64,000 bases of DNA from Helicobacter sp. 11S03491-1 (lineage in GTDB: Bacteria > Campylobacterota > Campylobacteria > Campylobacterales > Helicobacteraceae). Both the position numbers and the translations under genes were made by a program. Position 1 is the first letter of the stretch. Every line of letters starts with the position of its first letter. The stretch lies in contig NZ_MLAO01000005.1 of NCBI RefSeq assembly GCF_002272835.1, positions 1-64,000 of the forward strand, in the 5' to 3' direction. The notes below the pieces were generated by a model. It did no database searches. It was not told the DNA's origin and saw only the letters and a list, made by a program, of their open reading frames with translations. Positions 42,658-52,421 of this stretch are shown piece by piece.

Positions 42658-44582
42658 TATATCACCGCCATTGCAATATAATAACATCGCATACATCGTT
42701 GAGCTTCAAGTAGGGCATCTTGATTGGAGAGTCCATGATTGACTTCAATAAAGCTATGTTTTCTTTCTTGAGGAGTTGCTTTTTGGCTTTGAAATCGTTT
42801 TAATCCTTTATTCCAACCGCTAATGGAATCTTTTTGATTGAATACACCAATTTCATGGAGATAATCTTCCATTTTTTCTTCATCATTGAGTGTGATAATT
42901 CCATTTTCCAAATAACGCTTGATGACACTTGCTACACGCCTTCCTTGCCCAACGGCATTGACAATAGTAAGGGGACCGCTTACGCAATCCCCGCAACCAA
43001 AAACTCCTTTTTTATTTGTATCAAAAGTACCTGCACGTGTTTGAAGAGTTCCCCATTTGTTAAGCTCTATTCCCCATTCTTTGGGAAGATAAGAAAAATC
43101 AGGGATTTGTGAAACTGCAGGGATTAAAATATCACATTGGAATTCCAAGGGAGCTTCATTGATTTTAATCAATTCACCCCTAGGAGAAGAGGGGGTTTTT
43201 TTGAGTTCAAATTTAGCTACTTTAATAGCAGTAATCTTACCCTCTTTGGTAATAATTTTTTCAATGGCACAAAGAAAATTAAATTCCACTCCTTCTTCCA
43301 GGCTTTCTTTATATTCTTCTTCGGAAGTGTTTTTTATAATCATAGCCTCATCTCTGCGATAAAGCATTCTGACAGATTTTGCTCCCAATCTTATCGCGCA
43401 TCTTACAACGTCCATGGAAGTGAATCCTCCACCAACACACACAATATCTTTACCCTTAATATTTGGTAATTCTCCGATGTTGAATTTTTGAGCAAGGTTT
43501 ATTGCATCCATAAATTCAATAGCGGGGATATATCCCTCCAGTGAGGGATTTTCATCGGGTATGCCAAGTTTTTTTGAAATACGCGCGCCTGTTGCTAAAA
43601 CAATGGCTTGGTGAGAAGTTTCAAGTTTTAGCATTGATTGTGTATCCATAGGGGTTGAGGTATGAAATCTAACTCCAAGATTTTTAAGCATATCTATATC
43701 ATGATTGTAGTGATTAATAGGCATTCGATAATCCGGAACTCCTAGGGCTACTTCTCCTCCCAAAACAGGAAGCGCTTCATAAACATCTACTTCAATACCT
43801 TCCAGAGCTAAATAATAAGCTGTGCTAATTCCTCCCGGACCTGCGCCGATAACAGCTACTTGTGTTTTTGATTTTTGAGTATTGGGAATTTTTGGATGTT
43901 GATAAGGTAAGCCCATATCATATTCATAATCTGCACCAATTCGTTTGAGTTCCATGATACTGATAGGTTCATCAAGAATCAATCGCCGACAAGCATTTTC
44001 ACAAGGATGTGGGCATACTCTCCCGCACACTTGAGCTAGTGGCATAGAGCCTCTTGTGGCACTTAAAGAATCGCCAAATAACAAATCCCTAACACCCTCA
44101 ATATACCCGGGAATATTGACATGAGAAGGACAGGCATCTGTACAAGGAGCGGTAATTTTAGAAATATAATGTTGATTTTTTTGAGTTTTTTTTGGATTTA
44201 AAAAAACTTCTTTTTGCGAGTGTAAAATTTGTAAAATTGGCTTAGGAGTAGTTTTTCCAATCTCACACTTGCTTGCACTCATCATTAATCTACACACTTC
44301 TTCCAGATGTTGGATATCTTCATTGGGGTTTTGTGAATGACTCTGAATTTTATCTAGTAATTCATAAAGGATTTTTCCCCCATATTTTCCGGGAGTACAT
44401 CTTCCGCACGCTTCTGCATAACATTGGTATTGTAAGGCATAGTTTTTAAGCAAATCCAAAATATCTGTATTCTCATCAAACACAACTACCCCATCCCAAC
44501 CTATAAATGCCTTTAGTTTATTGGCATCAAGACTATTAGGAAAATCTTGAGTAGGGATGGAATAAGGGATAAAAGGATACAT
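42657..44582 (-). CDS. NuoF C-terminal / GltD-like FAD oxidoreductase fusion (replaces NuoF)
   Basis: This is a 641-residue fusion. Residues 1-135 match only the end of NuoF: GWDGVVVFDENTDILDLL, then ACGRCTPGKYGG and SASKCEIGKTTP, the N3 cluster region (one of the usual cysteines is replaced by Gly in CTPG). The FMN/NADH domain of NuoF is missing. From about 150 it is a GltD/NfnB-like flavoprotein: CTDACPSHVNIPGY and VCGRVCPHPCENACRR Fe-S sites, FAD motif VAVIGAGPGGISTAYYL, NAD(P) motif IVCVGGGFTSMDVV, and GVFGCGDCVSGP. It probably feeds complex I with electrons from NAD(P)H or a low-potential donor. It takes the place of HP1265 in H. pylori. Confidence 0.85.
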   Translation of the reverse strand: MYPFIPYSIPTQDFPNSLDANKLKAFIGWDGVVVFDENTDILDLLKNYALQYQCYAEACGRCTPGKYGGKILYELLDKIQSHSQNPNEDIQHLEEVCRLMMSASKCEIGKTTPKPILQILHSQKEVFLNPKKTQKNQHYISKITAPCTDACPSHVNIPGYIEGVRDLLFGDSLSATRGSMPLAQVCGRVCPHPCENACRRLILDEPISIMELKRIGADYEYDMGLPYQHPKIPNTQKSKTQVAVIGAGPGGISTAYYLALEGIEVDVYEALPVLGGEVALGVPDYRMPINHYNHDIDMLKNLGVRFHTSTPMDTQSMLKLETSHQAIVLATGARISKKLGIPDENPSLEGYIPAIEFMDAINLAQKFNIGELPNIKGKDIVCVGGGFTSMDVVRCAIRLGAKSVRMLYRRDEAMIIKNTSEEEYKESLEEGVEFNFLCAIEKIITKEGKITAIKVAKFELKKTPSSPRGELIKINEAPLEFQCDILIPAVSQIPDFSYLPKEWGIELNKWGTLQTRAGTFDTNKKGVFGCGDCVSGPLTIVNAVGQGRRVASVIKRYLENGIITLNDEEKMEDYLHEIGVFNQKDSISGWNKGLKRFQSQKATPQERKHSFIEVNHGLSNQDALLEAQRCMRCYYIAMAVI

Positions 44583-44585
44583 AAC

Positions 44586-44816
44586 TTAACTCCCTTTTTT
44601 AACTACCAATGTCCAATCAACTTGATTGAACCGGATGGAATTCATAAGCTCATCTCCACGATTTTTGATAAAATCTGCACTTTTTTGGACATTTTCAAAA
44701 TTACCTAATTCAAAAATAAAAATCCCTACTTCTTCATTTTGTAATTCCTCATCAATCAATTCTCCAAGTCGTTTGTAAAAATCATCTTTTAAATTTCTCA
44801 AATCAAATCGTTTCAT
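44586..44816 (-). CDS. NuoE-position small protein (HP1264-like)
   Basis: This 76-residue protein stands where nuoE should be, between nuoD and the NuoF-like gene, overlapping the nuoD stop by 4 bp. It has no cysteines, so it cannot carry the NuoE 2Fe-2S cluster. The composition is helical and acidic ([20 protein letters not shown]). H. pylori has an equally odd small protein here (HP1264). It is likely a structural link between the NuoF-like subunit and the core, but this is inference. Confidence 0.8.
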   Translation of the reverse strand: MKRFDLRNLKDDFYKRLGELIDEELQNEEVGIFIFELGNFENVQKSADFIKNRGDELMNSIRFNQVDWTLVVKKGS

Positions 44817-46042
44817 CTATCCACCTCTCCAAAAACCGCATTGGTTGATCCAATGATTGTAATGACATCAGGAAGATAATGCCCAATAAGCAAATCTTCT
44901 AAAAGTCCTATATGATAAAAACTTGGAGTTTTAATTTTGACACGATGAGGGTAGGGGTTTCCTTGTGAATTGATGAAAAATCCAAGCTCTCCTTTGGGGG
45001 ATTCTGTCGGGGCATAAACTTCGCCCTTAGGGGGTCTCATTCCTTGAGTTACAAGGACAAAATGTTGCATAAGCGCATAATTTTGTGTCATAATATCTTC
45101 TTTGGGAGAAGAGATATAATCAGGAGCTTTTGCCATGAGATTAGAATCTGTTTGAGGATACATTTTAATGAGTTGTTCCAGAATTTTAATAGATTCTCTT
45201 ATTTCTAGCATATAAAGACGATATCTGCCATAACAATCTCCACTATCAGTGATAGGAATATCAAAATCTAATTCATTATAGAGCTCATAAGGCTCTTCTT
45301 TGCGAATGTCATAGGCAATGCCCGCAGATCGTAGCATAATCCCACTTAATCCCCATGATTTAGCCATTTCTTGGGAGATTTTACCAACATTTTCAAGCCT
45401 TGCTCTCCAAATACGATTTTTATCAAGCAAGCCTTCAATAAGAAGGATACTTTCTTGTGTTTGGCGAATAAAATTTTTGAGATTTTCACACCAGTGAAGA
45501 GGTAAGTCAAGAGGAACACCACCAATACGGATAGCATTATGTGTTAATCTTGCCCCACAATAATCTTCCATTAAATCCAGACCATATTCTCGTGTTTTGA
45601 AACAATACAAAAACATAGAAAGTGCGCCCACATCCATAGCGTGTACAGCGACAAACATCAAATGAGAAATGATACGATTAAGTTCTAAAAGCATTGTTCG
45701 AATTACTTGTGCCCTACGAGGAATTGTTATATCAAGAAGAGTTTCTACGCCATATGCAAAAGCATAATTATTGCTTGTGGCAGAAGTATAATCAAGCCTA
45801 TCTGTAGTTGGCATGAATTCATTATAAATCATATTTTCGGCAAGCTTTTCAATGCCTCGATGCAAATAACCAATATCAGGGGTTGCTTTGATGACTTTTT
45901 CACCATCAAGCTCTAAAATTAATCTTAGTTGCCCATGAGAAGAGGGATGTTGTGGTCCCAGATTAATAATCATTTTTTGATCATCTTGCTCAAAAATAAT
46001 ATTTTCAAATTGGGGTGTGAGTTTGGTATAGTTTTGTGTCAT
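44813..46042 (-). CDS. nuoD: NADH-quinone oxidoreductase subunit D
   Basis: This is a 409-residue 49-kDa-type subunit with [40 protein letters not shown] and the C-terminal VDR end. It forms the quinone-binding site with NuoB. Start overlaps nuoC stop by 1 bp and its stop overlaps the small NuoE-position gene by 4 bp. It is separate from nuoC, unlike the fused nuoCD of E. coli. Confidence 0.97.
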   Translation of the reverse strand: MTQNYTKLTPQFENIIFEQDDQKMIINLGPQHPSSHGQLRLILELDGEKVIKATPDIGYLHRGIEKLAENMIYNEFMPTTDRLDYTSATSNNYAFAYGVETLLDITIPRRAQVIRTMLLELNRIISHLMFVAVHAMDVGALSMFLYCFKTREYGLDLMEDYCGARLTHNAIRIGGVPLDLPLHWCENLKNFIRQTQESILLIEGLLDKNRIWRARLENVGKISQEMAKSWGLSGIMLRSAGIAYDIRKEEPYELYNELDFDIPITDSGDCYGRYRLYMLEIRESIKILEQLIKMYPQTDSNLMAKAPDYISSPKEDIMTQNYALMQHFVLVTQGMRPPKGEVYAPTESPKGELGFFINSQGNPYPHRVKIKTPSFYHIGLLEDLLIGHYLPDVITIIGSTNAVFGEVDR

Positions 46043-46839
46043 TACAATCTCTCTTTCAATACTTTAGATAATGAAGGATCCAGATTTTTTACAAATAAAG
46101 CTTTTTGGGATTTTTGTTTTTCTAAGACAGGTGGGGTTTGCCCTCCTTTTTCTATTTCATGTCCAATCCTGGCAAAATTGAAAGTATCTTTCTCATCAAC
46201 CCTAGCACTATCTCTTTGCTCAGGTCCTATGATAGAGCGGTATTGTTTGCCAAAAATTTTATCTACTTCATACCATGAGGCACTCTCATCTCCTTTTAGA
46301 GGATAGGATTTAAGTAGAGGATGCCCGACCCAATCTTGAGGCATTAGAATTCTTCTTAAGTGAGGGTGGTGTTCAAAAATAATTCCTAACATATCGTATG
46401 TTTCTCTTTCACTCCATAAGGCGCATCTAAATTCTCCGCTAATAGATTCTATACTTTCATTAGGGGTTAAAATACATTTAATTCGAATACGTCTTTTATC
46501 AGTATTATTTGAATGGGTAGATAAAAATTGATAAAACATTTCAAATTGTCCTTTTAATTCGAGCATATCAATTGCACTCATTTCGCTTAATATTTCATAC
46601 CCTAATGATTTAACTATCTTAACGATAGGGAGTAAATCTGATTTTTCTATCCAAAATACTGCTGTGCCTAACTCTATATAAGATTCATAAATTTTATGTT
46701 CATAACTCAAGTGATTAAAAATCACTTCATAAGGCGTACCAATAATTGAGTGTTTGAATATTTCTTTGGGGCGATAGAATTTATCTGTATGGTAAGCTTT
46801 TTTTTGAATATCCAGTCCGGTTTTATTTTGTCTAACCAT
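46042..46839 (-). CDS. nuoC: NADH-quinone oxidoreductase subunit C
   Basis: This is a 265-residue 30-kDa-type subunit with the family signature [24 protein letters not shown], reached after a mixed alpha/beta domain. A C-terminal tail of about 70 residues (from [10 protein letters not shown]) links toward NuoD. The gap to nuoB is 9 bp. Confidence 0.96.
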   Translation of the reverse strand: MVRQNKTGLDIQKKAYHTDKFYRPKEIFKHSIIGTPYEVIFNHLSYEHKIYESYIELGTAVFWIEKSDLLPIVKIVKSLGYEILSEMSAIDMLELKGQFEMFYQFLSTHSNNTDKRRIRIKCILTPNESIESISGEFRCALWSERETYDMLGIIFEHHPHLRRILMPQDWVGHPLLKSYPLKGDESASWYEVDKIFGKQYRSIIGPEQRDSARVDEKDTFNFARIGHEIEKGGQTPPVLEKQKSQKALFVKNLDPSLSKVLKERL

Positions 46840-46848
46840 AGATTATCC

Positions 46849-47358
46849 TTATACTAATCGTTTTGGAGGAGTTTTTTTAAATGCTTTTTGTTTGCGAATT
46901 TTTTTTTGCAACACCATCAGGGCATATTGAAGTGTCTCCGGGCGTGGAGCACACCCCGGAAGATAAATATCTACAGGGATAATCCTATCGACTCCTTGAA
47001 CAGTTGCATAGGTATTAAACATGCCTCCTGTATTTGCACAACTTCCCATTGAGATAACCCATTTGGGTTCAGGCATTTGATCATAGAGCCTTCTGGTAAA
47101 TTCTGCATGTTTTTTAGTTACTGTCCCGGCAATAATCATCACATCTGATTGTCTGGGGGAAGCGCGAAAAATTGTCCCAAATCTGTCAAAATCAAATCTT
47201 GAACCTCCTGCTGCCATCATCTCAATCGCACAACATGCAAGTCCATAAGTTAATGGCCACAATGAGTTGCTTCTACCCCAATTTAATAGGCTATCTATTG
47301 TCGTAAGAGCAATGGGAATTCCGGAATTTTTCAAATAATTTACTTCATGTCGTGCCAT
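46849..47358 (-). CDS. nuoB: NADH-quinone oxidoreductase subunit B
   Basis: This protein has 169 residues from the ATG at 47358 ([13 protein letters not shown]), chosen because gaggag stands seven bases before it; an ATG at 47379 would overlap nuoA more. The N2 cluster ligands are present: the CC pair in [24 protein letters not shown] and LPGCAPRPE. It delivers electrons to quinone. Start lies inside the last codons of nuoA, so translation is coupled. Confidence 0.96.
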   Translation of the reverse strand: MARHEVNYLKNSGIPIALTTIDSLLNWGRSNSLWPLTYGLACCAIEMMAAGGSRFDFDRFGTIFRASPRQSDVMIIAGTVTKKHAEFTRRLYDQMPEPKWVISMGSCANTGGMFNTYATVQGVDRIIPVDIYLPGCAPRPETLQYALMVLQKKIRKQKAFKKTPPKRLV

Positions 47359-47729
47359 GATAGGGCTCCTCTTTTCCAAGCATAAATAAAACCGATACTT
47401 AAAAATATAATAAAACTAAGCATTTCAATAAAACCAAACATACCTAATGCCTTAAAATCCACTGCCCAAGGGAACATAAAGATAACTTCTACATCAAAAA
47501 GAATAAATAGCATTGCCATAATATAAAATTGATGTGAGATTTTATTTTGTTGTTTGAGGGGTAGGGGACCGCATTCATAGGGAGCCAGTTTAAGCTTTTC
47601 ATTTTTTTTATCAGCCAGTTTTCTACTGATAAAACGTTGGATTCTTAAGGTTGTATTGAAGGCTAAAAAAGTAAAAATAAGTAAAATAAAGACTCCAAAG
47701 TATGGATGGAGGAGCATAGGATTTTCCAT
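47340..47729 (-). CDS. nuoA: NADH-quinone oxidoreductase subunit A
   Basis: This is a 129-residue membrane subunit with three helices and the loop [12 protein letters not shown], whose cysteine is the conserved one near the quinone site. It is the first gene of the 15-gene nuo operon. The 165-bp gap upstream (47730-47894) is AT-rich. A -10-like TACAAT near 47770 on the minus strand may be the operon promoter, but I cannot name a -35 with confidence. The start has ttagga in front. Confidence 0.95.
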   Translation of the reverse strand: MENPMLLHPYFGVFILLIFTFLAFNTTLRIQRFISRKLADKKNEKLKLAPYECGPLPLKQQNKISHQFYIMAMLFILFDVEVIFMFPWAVDFKALGMFGFIEMLSFIIFLSIGFIYAWKRGALSWHDMK

Positions 47730-47894
47730 TTGTTATTCCTAAAAATTGAAAGTTTGTTTGTTGGTGGAATTGTATTCTTAAAATGATTAAAAATAAACCA
47801 AGATATTGTCTAATGAACTAAAAAATAATTGTCAGTGTTACAAATATAAACAAAAAATTATCTTAATATTTTACTATTTATTTAAAATAGCCTA

Positions 47895-48683
47895 TCACAG
47901 GGCGGTAAAATGCGGGATTTTATTTCTAAAAAATACAGCATTCTTATAACCGGATTTTTTTGCTATAGACACACATTGTTGGTAACCAAAACCTACTTGT
48001 TCCACTGAATGTGCATCGCTACCAAAGGTGATAGGGATTTCAAGATTTTTTGCTAAGCTTATAATTTGATCGGAAGGATATTGTTCTTTAACGGGTTTTG
48101 CCAAACCTGCTCCGTTGATTTCAAGTGCCATTTGATTGTCTCTGATAGCCTCAAGAGCTTTTTGTATATATGGGAATACTGAGGGCTGTGGATGATTTCC
48201 AAAAATTTTTAACAAATCAAAATGTCCTACAATCTGAAAAAGTTTGCTTTGTGCCATTTTTGTAATTGCATCTAAATAAAGTTTCCAACACTCTTGCATA
48301 TCTCTTTTGGCGTATTCCCCCATAAATTCAGGGTTATCAAAACCCCATTGGTCTAAAAAATGTACTGAACCAATCAAATAATCTGTTTTAGATTCCAGAA
48401 CACTTTTTTCAATCAGATTTTCTCTTCCGGAGATAAAATCTACTTCCAGACCAAGCAAAATTTCAATTTTATCTTGATATTTTTGTTTTACTTTTTGGAT
48501 TGTTTGACAATATTGATTTAATGTTTCGAGTTTCATTCTATATTGAGTATCAAACTTCATAGGAGCATGACAAGAAAATCCATAAATATCAATCCCCAAA
48601 TCAATTGCTTTTAGGATGTATTCATCTACAGATCCGGAGGCATGATTGCAAAGTGTTGTGTGGTTGTGAAGATCGATTCTCAT
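47895..48683 (-). CDS. hisJ: Histidinol-phosphatase-like PHP-domain protein
   Basis: This is a 262-residue PHP phosphoesterase with the metal-binding motifs RIDLHNHTTLCNHASG, YGFSCHAP, GLEVDFISG, GSVHFLD, GHFDLLK and GSDAHSVEQVG, in the order of HisJ-type histidinol phosphatases. It would complete step 9 of histidine synthesis, though PHP proteins also hydrolyse other phosphates. Its start overlaps rsfS by 4 bp, so it is the last gene of a nikR-nadD-rsfS-hisJ unit. Confidence 0.85.
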   Translation of the reverse strand: MRIDLHNHTTLCNHASGSVDEYILKAIDLGIDIYGFSCHAPMKFDTQYRMKLETLNQYCQTIQKVKQKYQDKIEILLGLEVDFISGRENLIEKSVLESKTDYLIGSVHFLDQWGFDNPEFMGEYAKRDMQECWKLYLDAITKMAQSKLFQIVGHFDLLKIFGNHPQPSVFPYIQKALEAIRDNQMALEINGAGLAKPVKEQYPSDQIISLAKNLEIPITFGSDAHSVEQVGFGYQQCVSIAKKSGYKNAVFFRNKIPHFTAL

Positions 48684-49036
48684 ATTTGTAGTGATTTTTG
48701 TTCATTTATTTGGGTAAGAAATTCTTCTAAATTGAATTTTTTACGATGATTTTGAGTAAAAATATGTATCATCACATCACCCAAATCAGCTATTAACCAA
48801 TCCTCGCTTTCTTCATCAGTGCTATAAAATACTTCACCTAAGGGCTTAAGTTCAGTTTTTAGCATGTCTAATAAAGCATAGGCATGTTTGCCTGCCATTG
48901 CAGTGGCTATTATGACACATTCGACAATATAATCTTTGCCTTTAAGGTCAAATGTTGCTATATCTTCGGCTTTTTTTTCATCAAGCAAACTAATAATTTT
49001 TTGTGTTTTTTGTTTCATGTCTTGAATAGGTATCAA
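48680..49036 (-). CDS. rsfS: Ribosome silencing factor RsfS
   Basis: This is a 118-residue Iojap/RsfS protein that binds L14 on the 50S subunit and blocks subunit joining in starvation. Seen are KKAEDIATFDLKGKDYIVECVI (given as family pattern, split at the glycine in the fold), ATAMAGKHAYALLDML, EDWLIADLGDVMIHIFT and the end RKKFNLEEFL. It is coupled to nadD by a 4-bp overlap, the arrangement found widely in bacteria. Confidence 0.93.
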   Translation of the reverse strand: MIPIQDMKQKTQKIISLLDEKKAEDIATFDLKGKDYIVECVIIATAMAGKHAYALLDMLKTELKPLGEVFYSTDEESEDWLIADLGDVMIHIFTQNHRKKFNLEEFLTQINEQKSLQI

Positions 49037-49614
49037 TAAAACTCCTTGTATGATTGTAATACTTCAGCTCTTATTTCATCGGGCAAATCTTCCGGTAACT
49101 CGTTGAGAGAAAGTTTTTGGCGGATTTGTGTTGATGAAATTTTATACCTCAAATAAGGTAATGAAAGTTTATAGAGATTTTGATTTTCATCATTTTGATT
49201 ATACCCTTCTCGTTCAATCAATACAAACTCTACGAGATTTTTTAATTCATTATAACGATGCCATTTGGGCAAAGAGATAAGATTGTCTTCTCCTAAAATA
49301 AAAAAAATTTTTTTGGGATGAAAATGATTTTGGATATTCAAAACACTTTCAATGCTTGGAATAGGTTTTTTTTGGAGGATTTCTATATCGCTTACTTCTA
49401 CTTTGGCAAGATTTTTATTTAATTGTTTCATCCATTCATAGCGTTTATTTGCTTCGAATAAACAAGGTTTTTTAAAGGGATTTTGGTAAGCCACGATAAC
49501 AATTAAACGATCGATTTCAAGATTTTCAAGGGCGGTTTGAATGATTTGAAGATGTGCAATATGAGGAGGATCAAAGCTTCCACCATAGATGGCAAGTTTC
49601 ATTTGGCTATTCAT
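49033..49614 (-). CDS. nadD: Nicotinate-mononucleotide adenylyltransferase NadD
   Basis: This is an NAD synthesis enzyme of about 193 residues. It has the nucleotidyltransferase motif [18 protein letters not shown], the YQNPFKKP loop and the closing [11 protein letters not shown] motif. Longer starts are open up to 49680, but they lie inside nik[13 protein letters not shown] at 49614 overlaps the nikR stop and is the simplest choice; the ATG at 49602 is also possible. Neither has a strong binding site, which suggests coupling to nikR translation. Confidence 0.92.
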   Translation of the reverse strand: MNSQMKLAIYGGSFDPPHIAHLQIIQTALENLEIDRLIVIVAYQNPFKKPCLFEANKRYEWMKQLNKNLAKVEVSDIEILQKKPIPSIESVLNIQNHFHPKKIFFILGEDNLISLPKWHRYNELKNLVEFVLIEREGYNQNDENQNLYKLSLPYLRYKISSTQIRQKLSLNELPEDLPDEIRAEVLQSYKEFY

Positions 49615-50053
49615 CTTTATTAAAACTTGAAGTTTTAGTAAGTTTGGCAAATTTAACGCCCTTAAGTCCTCCAACTTCAAGACTTAGTTTTTGGATTTCA
49701 ATAGGAGTGCCTCTCAGGATAATCGTTTCCAGACAATTGTGAGAATCAATATGGATATGCGTATTACATAAAATCGTTGTATGGCTGTTGTGTTGGACAT
49801 CTATCATTCTTTGGTTAAGCTCTCTTTGATGGTGATCATAAACGATAACAAGCACAGCAATGCTATTTTGATCATAATTATCTGATGTTTGCATGTCCCA
49901 ACTTTCTTCAACAAGCTTTTCTCGAATCATATCTCGCACAAGCTCAGAACGCGAAGAATACCCATTTTTTATGATGCGATTATCCAGTTCATCCAGAAGG
50001 TTTTGTTGGAGTGATACTGAAAATCTTATGGTAAAATCTTGATCTTTTTGCAT
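49607..50053 (-). CDS. nikR: Nickel-responsive regulator NikR
   Basis: This is a 148-residue repressor/activator. The ribbon-helix-helix DNA-binding part is [20 protein letters not shown] to [13 protein letters not shown]. The ACT-like nickel domain carries the ligands in [11 protein letters not shown] and [12 protein letters not shown] (His, His, His, Cys). In H. pylori NikR controls urease, nickel and iron uptake genes and itself, and it faces exbB-exbD-tonB as here. A longer N-terminus than E. coli NikR (MQKDQDFTI) is typical of Helicobacter. The gene leads a unit with nadD, rsfS and hisJ. Confidence 0.96.
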   Translation of the reverse strand: MQKDQDFTIRFSVSLQQNLLDELDNRIIKNGYSSRSELVRDMIREKLVEESWDMQTSDNYDQNSIAVLVIVYDHHQRELNQRMIDVQHNSHTTILCNTHIHIDSHNCLETIILRGTPIEIQKLSLEVGGLKGVKFAKLTKTSSFNKDE

Positions 50054-50908
50054 AGTCTTTGGTCTTTTAAAAATTTTTACTAATTATGATTTTATCAAAG
50101 TTTCTTTAAGAATCTCTAAAAATATATGTTTTTAAAAAAATACTTACGCAAAATAAGGTTTTATAAGATAGTTAATGAATTTCAAATCTTCATAAGATAA
50201 CAAGAAATCAGATTATCAATTTGATTTCTTGTTATCTTTATTTATTTTACGAGAAAGAATAGATTATTGAATTGGCAAAAAATAATTTTTAGGAAGATTG
50301 AAAATTGGGGAATAAGAATTTTTATTTTAAAAATAAATAAATTATACAATTATAAAGAGATTTGGAGGTTTCAAAATTTTATTTTGATTTAAAATCCGGC
50401 ATTTAGAGCTTAACTGATAATATTTCTATCGGATAAAATATTCTTAATTAGAAGTAATTATTTATGATAAAAATATTATATTACCTAATAAATCTATTAC
50501 CGAGATTTTTGTAAATTATGGATCCGGATATATCCTTATCCTTAAATATAAAGTTTCAAATAAAACTATAGCTTTAAAATATCCTTAAAATTATCCCACT
50601 AATTTCAAGTTAAAGTTTTATAACAATAATACAAAAAATAGGTTGCTACATATAAAAAATAAGCTTAATAGTAATAATTTATTAATAACTAAATAATTGA
50701 AATTTTTATTTTTAATATATTTTAATTCATATTTATTTTTATTTTTTTAAAATTTGAAAATATATTCAAAAAAATATCTTTAATTATAATATAGATTACT
50801 TCATATTTATTTTTATTTTAAGGTATTTAAATATATTTTATTTAATTATTTTTCAAAATCTATATAAATCTATAGATAAATTTGGTTTAAAAATATTTTT
50901 TATTAATA
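50054..50908. other. AT-rich non-coding gap between nikR and exbB
   Basis: No ORF of note occurs in about 0.86 kb, and base composition is extremely AT-rich, with many runs of A and T and TTTATTTTTATTTT-like tracts. It must hold the nikR promoter and probably binding sites for NikR or Fur. I could not single out a site that fits the TATTATT-N11-AATAATA pattern well. The only strong structure is the inverted repeat at 50194-50238. Curved, nucleoid-protein-bound DNA is a reasonable guess. Confidence 0.5.
50194..50238. repeat. Perfect 17-bp inverted repeat with 11-base loop
   Basis: AAGATAACAAGAAATCA (50194-50210) is exactly complementary to TGATTTCTTGTTATCTT (50222-50238). A T-rich stretch follows on the plus strand. 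It lies about 140 bp upstream of the nikR start and over 700 bp from exbB. It could act as a terminator for transcription from the right strand, a regulator site, or be left by a lost element. Confidence 0.6.
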
Positions 50909-50936
50909 TTGACAATTATTCTTAAAGTGGTAGAAT
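50909..50936 (+). promoter_or_regulatory. Sigma-70-type promoter of exbB-exbD-tonB
   Basis: TTGACA at 50909-50914 and TAGAAT at 50931-50936 are separated by 16 bp, about 33 bp before the exbB start codon (50970). An aggag site stands at 50956-50960. AT-rich DNA around the -35 would suit iron or nickel control by Fur or NikR, as known for this operon in H. pylori. Confidence 0.65.
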
Positions 50937-50969
50937 ACCGTATAAAATTTAGTACAGGAGTCTAGATAA

Positions 50970-51398
50970 ATGATAATGGAATTTCTTAAGCAACATATTG
51001 ATCACATCATTTTTGCGATACTTGGTTTGATGAGTTTTTTAGTAGTTTGGTTTACAATAGAGCGTGTTTTATTTTATCGGCGTTTTGATCCGAGTAAATA
51101 TGAAGATGAAAATTTTGCAGAAGAAGATTTAACCAAAAATCTTACAACACTTTATATTATTTATTCGAATGCGCCTTATATAGGACTTTTGGGAACAGTA
51201 GTCGGGATTATGATTACATTTTATGAGATGGGAATGAGCGGAGGAATGGATGTCAAAACAATTATGATTGGTTTATCATTGGCGCTTAAGGCAACAGCAG
51301 CAGGGTTGGTTGTAGCTATCCCTACTTTAATGATTTATAATGCTTTGTTGCGTAAGGCAGATGTATTTATTAATCGCTATAAGGCGGCAAAAAAATGA
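50970..51398 (+). CDS. exbB: ExbB energy-transducing proton channel subunit
   Basis: This is a 142-residue short ExbB (ExbB2 type) with three membrane helices ([61 protein letters not shown]). The conserved LLGTVVGI and KATAAGL motifs line the proton path. With ExbD it uses proton motive force to drive TonB. The start has aggag nine bases upstream; an in-frame ATG two codons later is also possible. It overlaps exbD by 4 bp. Confidence 0.94.
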   Translation: MIMEFLKQHIDHIIFAILGLMSFLVVWFTIERVLFYRRFDPSKYEDENFAEEDLTKNLTTLYIIYSNAPYIGLLGTVVGIMITFYEMGMSGGMDVKTIMIGLSLALKATAAGLVVAIPTLMIYNALLRKADVFINRYKAAKK

Positions 51399-51775
51399 AA
51401 ATTAAAAGAGGCGAGGGATTAAACATTGTTCCTTTTATTGACATTATGCTTGTTTTATTGGCGATTGTTTTGAGTGTATCTACTTTTATTGCACAAGGTA
51501 AAATAGCTATTGATTTGCCGGAGGCTGATTCTGCACAAAAACAAAACAATGATAAAAAAGTTTCTATCATTGTTGATGCCAATAATGTAATTTATGTAGA
51601 TGACAAGCCTCAAACTCTGGAAGAACTTAAAACTATGATTAATAATACTGATTCCAAAACTCTTATTGAGCTTAAAAGTGATAAAGACTCTAAATTTGAG
51701 ACATTTGTCAAAATTATTGATTTGCTCAAGGAAAAAAATCATGAAAATTTTGCCATATCTACAAAAACAAATTAA
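51395..51775 (+). CDS. exbD: ExbD energy-transducing subunit
   Basis: This 126-residue protein has a single membrane helix carrying the essential aspartate ([19 protein letters not shown]) and a periplasmic domain ([13 protein letters not shown] to the end). It pairs with ExbB to transmit proton energy to TonB. The start overlaps exbB and the end overlaps tonB, so all three are made together. Confidence 0.95.
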   Translation: MKIKRGEGLNIVPFIDIMLVLLAIVLSVSTFIAQGKIAIDLPEADSAQKQNNDKKVSIIVDANNVIYVDDKPQTLEELKTMINNTDSKTLIELKSDKDSKFETFVKIIDLLKEKNHENFAISTKTN

Positions 51776-52421
51776 ATCTCCTAATAAAGTTGGGTTTTTT
51801 ATATCCGCGGTCATCCATTTAGGCGTGCTTGCTTTTATTTTCGTAACTTTTAAAAGCACGCAGTTAAAACAAAATGGAGAAAATAGAGTTACAATGAGTT
51901 TGGCAAGCATCAATACTTCGGCTGTGCAAAAAAAACACTCTACCACTGCCCCCAAACCAAAACCCAAACCTAAGCCCAAACCTAAACCCAAACCTAAAAA
52001 AACTAAACCAATAGAAGAAAAACAGCCTACACCTCAAGAAGAGATTACCGAAGTTCCTGATACTAAAGATGATGAAAAAGAAGATACTTCAAATACCACT
52101 TCAGAAGGAGCTCAAGCCGAATCAATGGCTTATAATGAAGGGGTAAGTGATGAATTTTTGGCAAAAATTCAAACAGCTATCAGCAAAAAAAATAAATACC
52201 CTAGGATAGCTAGAATTAGAGGTTTAGAAGGAGAAGTTTTAGTTGAATTTATTTTAAATATGGATGGGAAGCTTGAAGGATTAAAAATTATTCAAAGCAC
52301 CGCAGGTCAAATCCTCAATGATAGTGCTTTAAAGGCAGTTGTGGCTGCTTCCAAAGATTTTCCTCTGCCCAAACAAAGAGTAAGGATTAAAATACCTATC
52401 GCTTATACATTGCGTTCATAA
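51741..52421 (+). CDS. tonB: TonB
   Basis: This TonB has 226 residues from the ATG at 51741, which has caaggaaaaa in front; the frame is open further upstream inside exbD. It has a membrane anchor (VGFFISAVIHLGVLAFIFV with the key His), a rigid Pro-Lys stretch (PKPKPKPKPKP) and a C-terminal domain with the YPRIARIRGLEGEVLVEFIL and ALKAVVAASKDFPLP motifs that grip TonB-box receptors. It powers outer-membrane uptake of iron or nickel complexes, consistent with sitting next to nikR. Confidence 0.95.
   Translation: MKILPYLQKQIKSPNKVGFFISAVIHLGVLAFIFVTFKSTQLKQNGENRVTMSLASINTSAVQKKHSTTAPKPKPKPKPKPKPKPKKTKPIEEKQPTPQEEITEVPDTKDDEKEDTSNTTSEGAQAESMAYNEGVSDEFLAKIQTAISKKNKYPRIARIRGLEGEVLVEFILNMDGKLEGLKIIQSTAGQILNDSALKAVVAASKDFPLPKQRVRIKIPIAYTLRS

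Noticed and set aside
42657-44582. Fusion as a possible sequencing frameshift joining two genes
   Set aside because: The frame is continuous over 641 codons, all Fe-S, FAD and NAD(P) motifs are in one frame, and the gene fits the operon spacing.
50880-50930. NikR or Fur box near the exbB promoter
   Set aside because: No half-site pair with the expected spacing stood out against the AT-rich background, so I did not annotate one.
51945-52010. PKPKPK repeat in tonB as an unusual repeat
   Set aside because: A Pro-Lys rigid rod is normal for TonB proteins.
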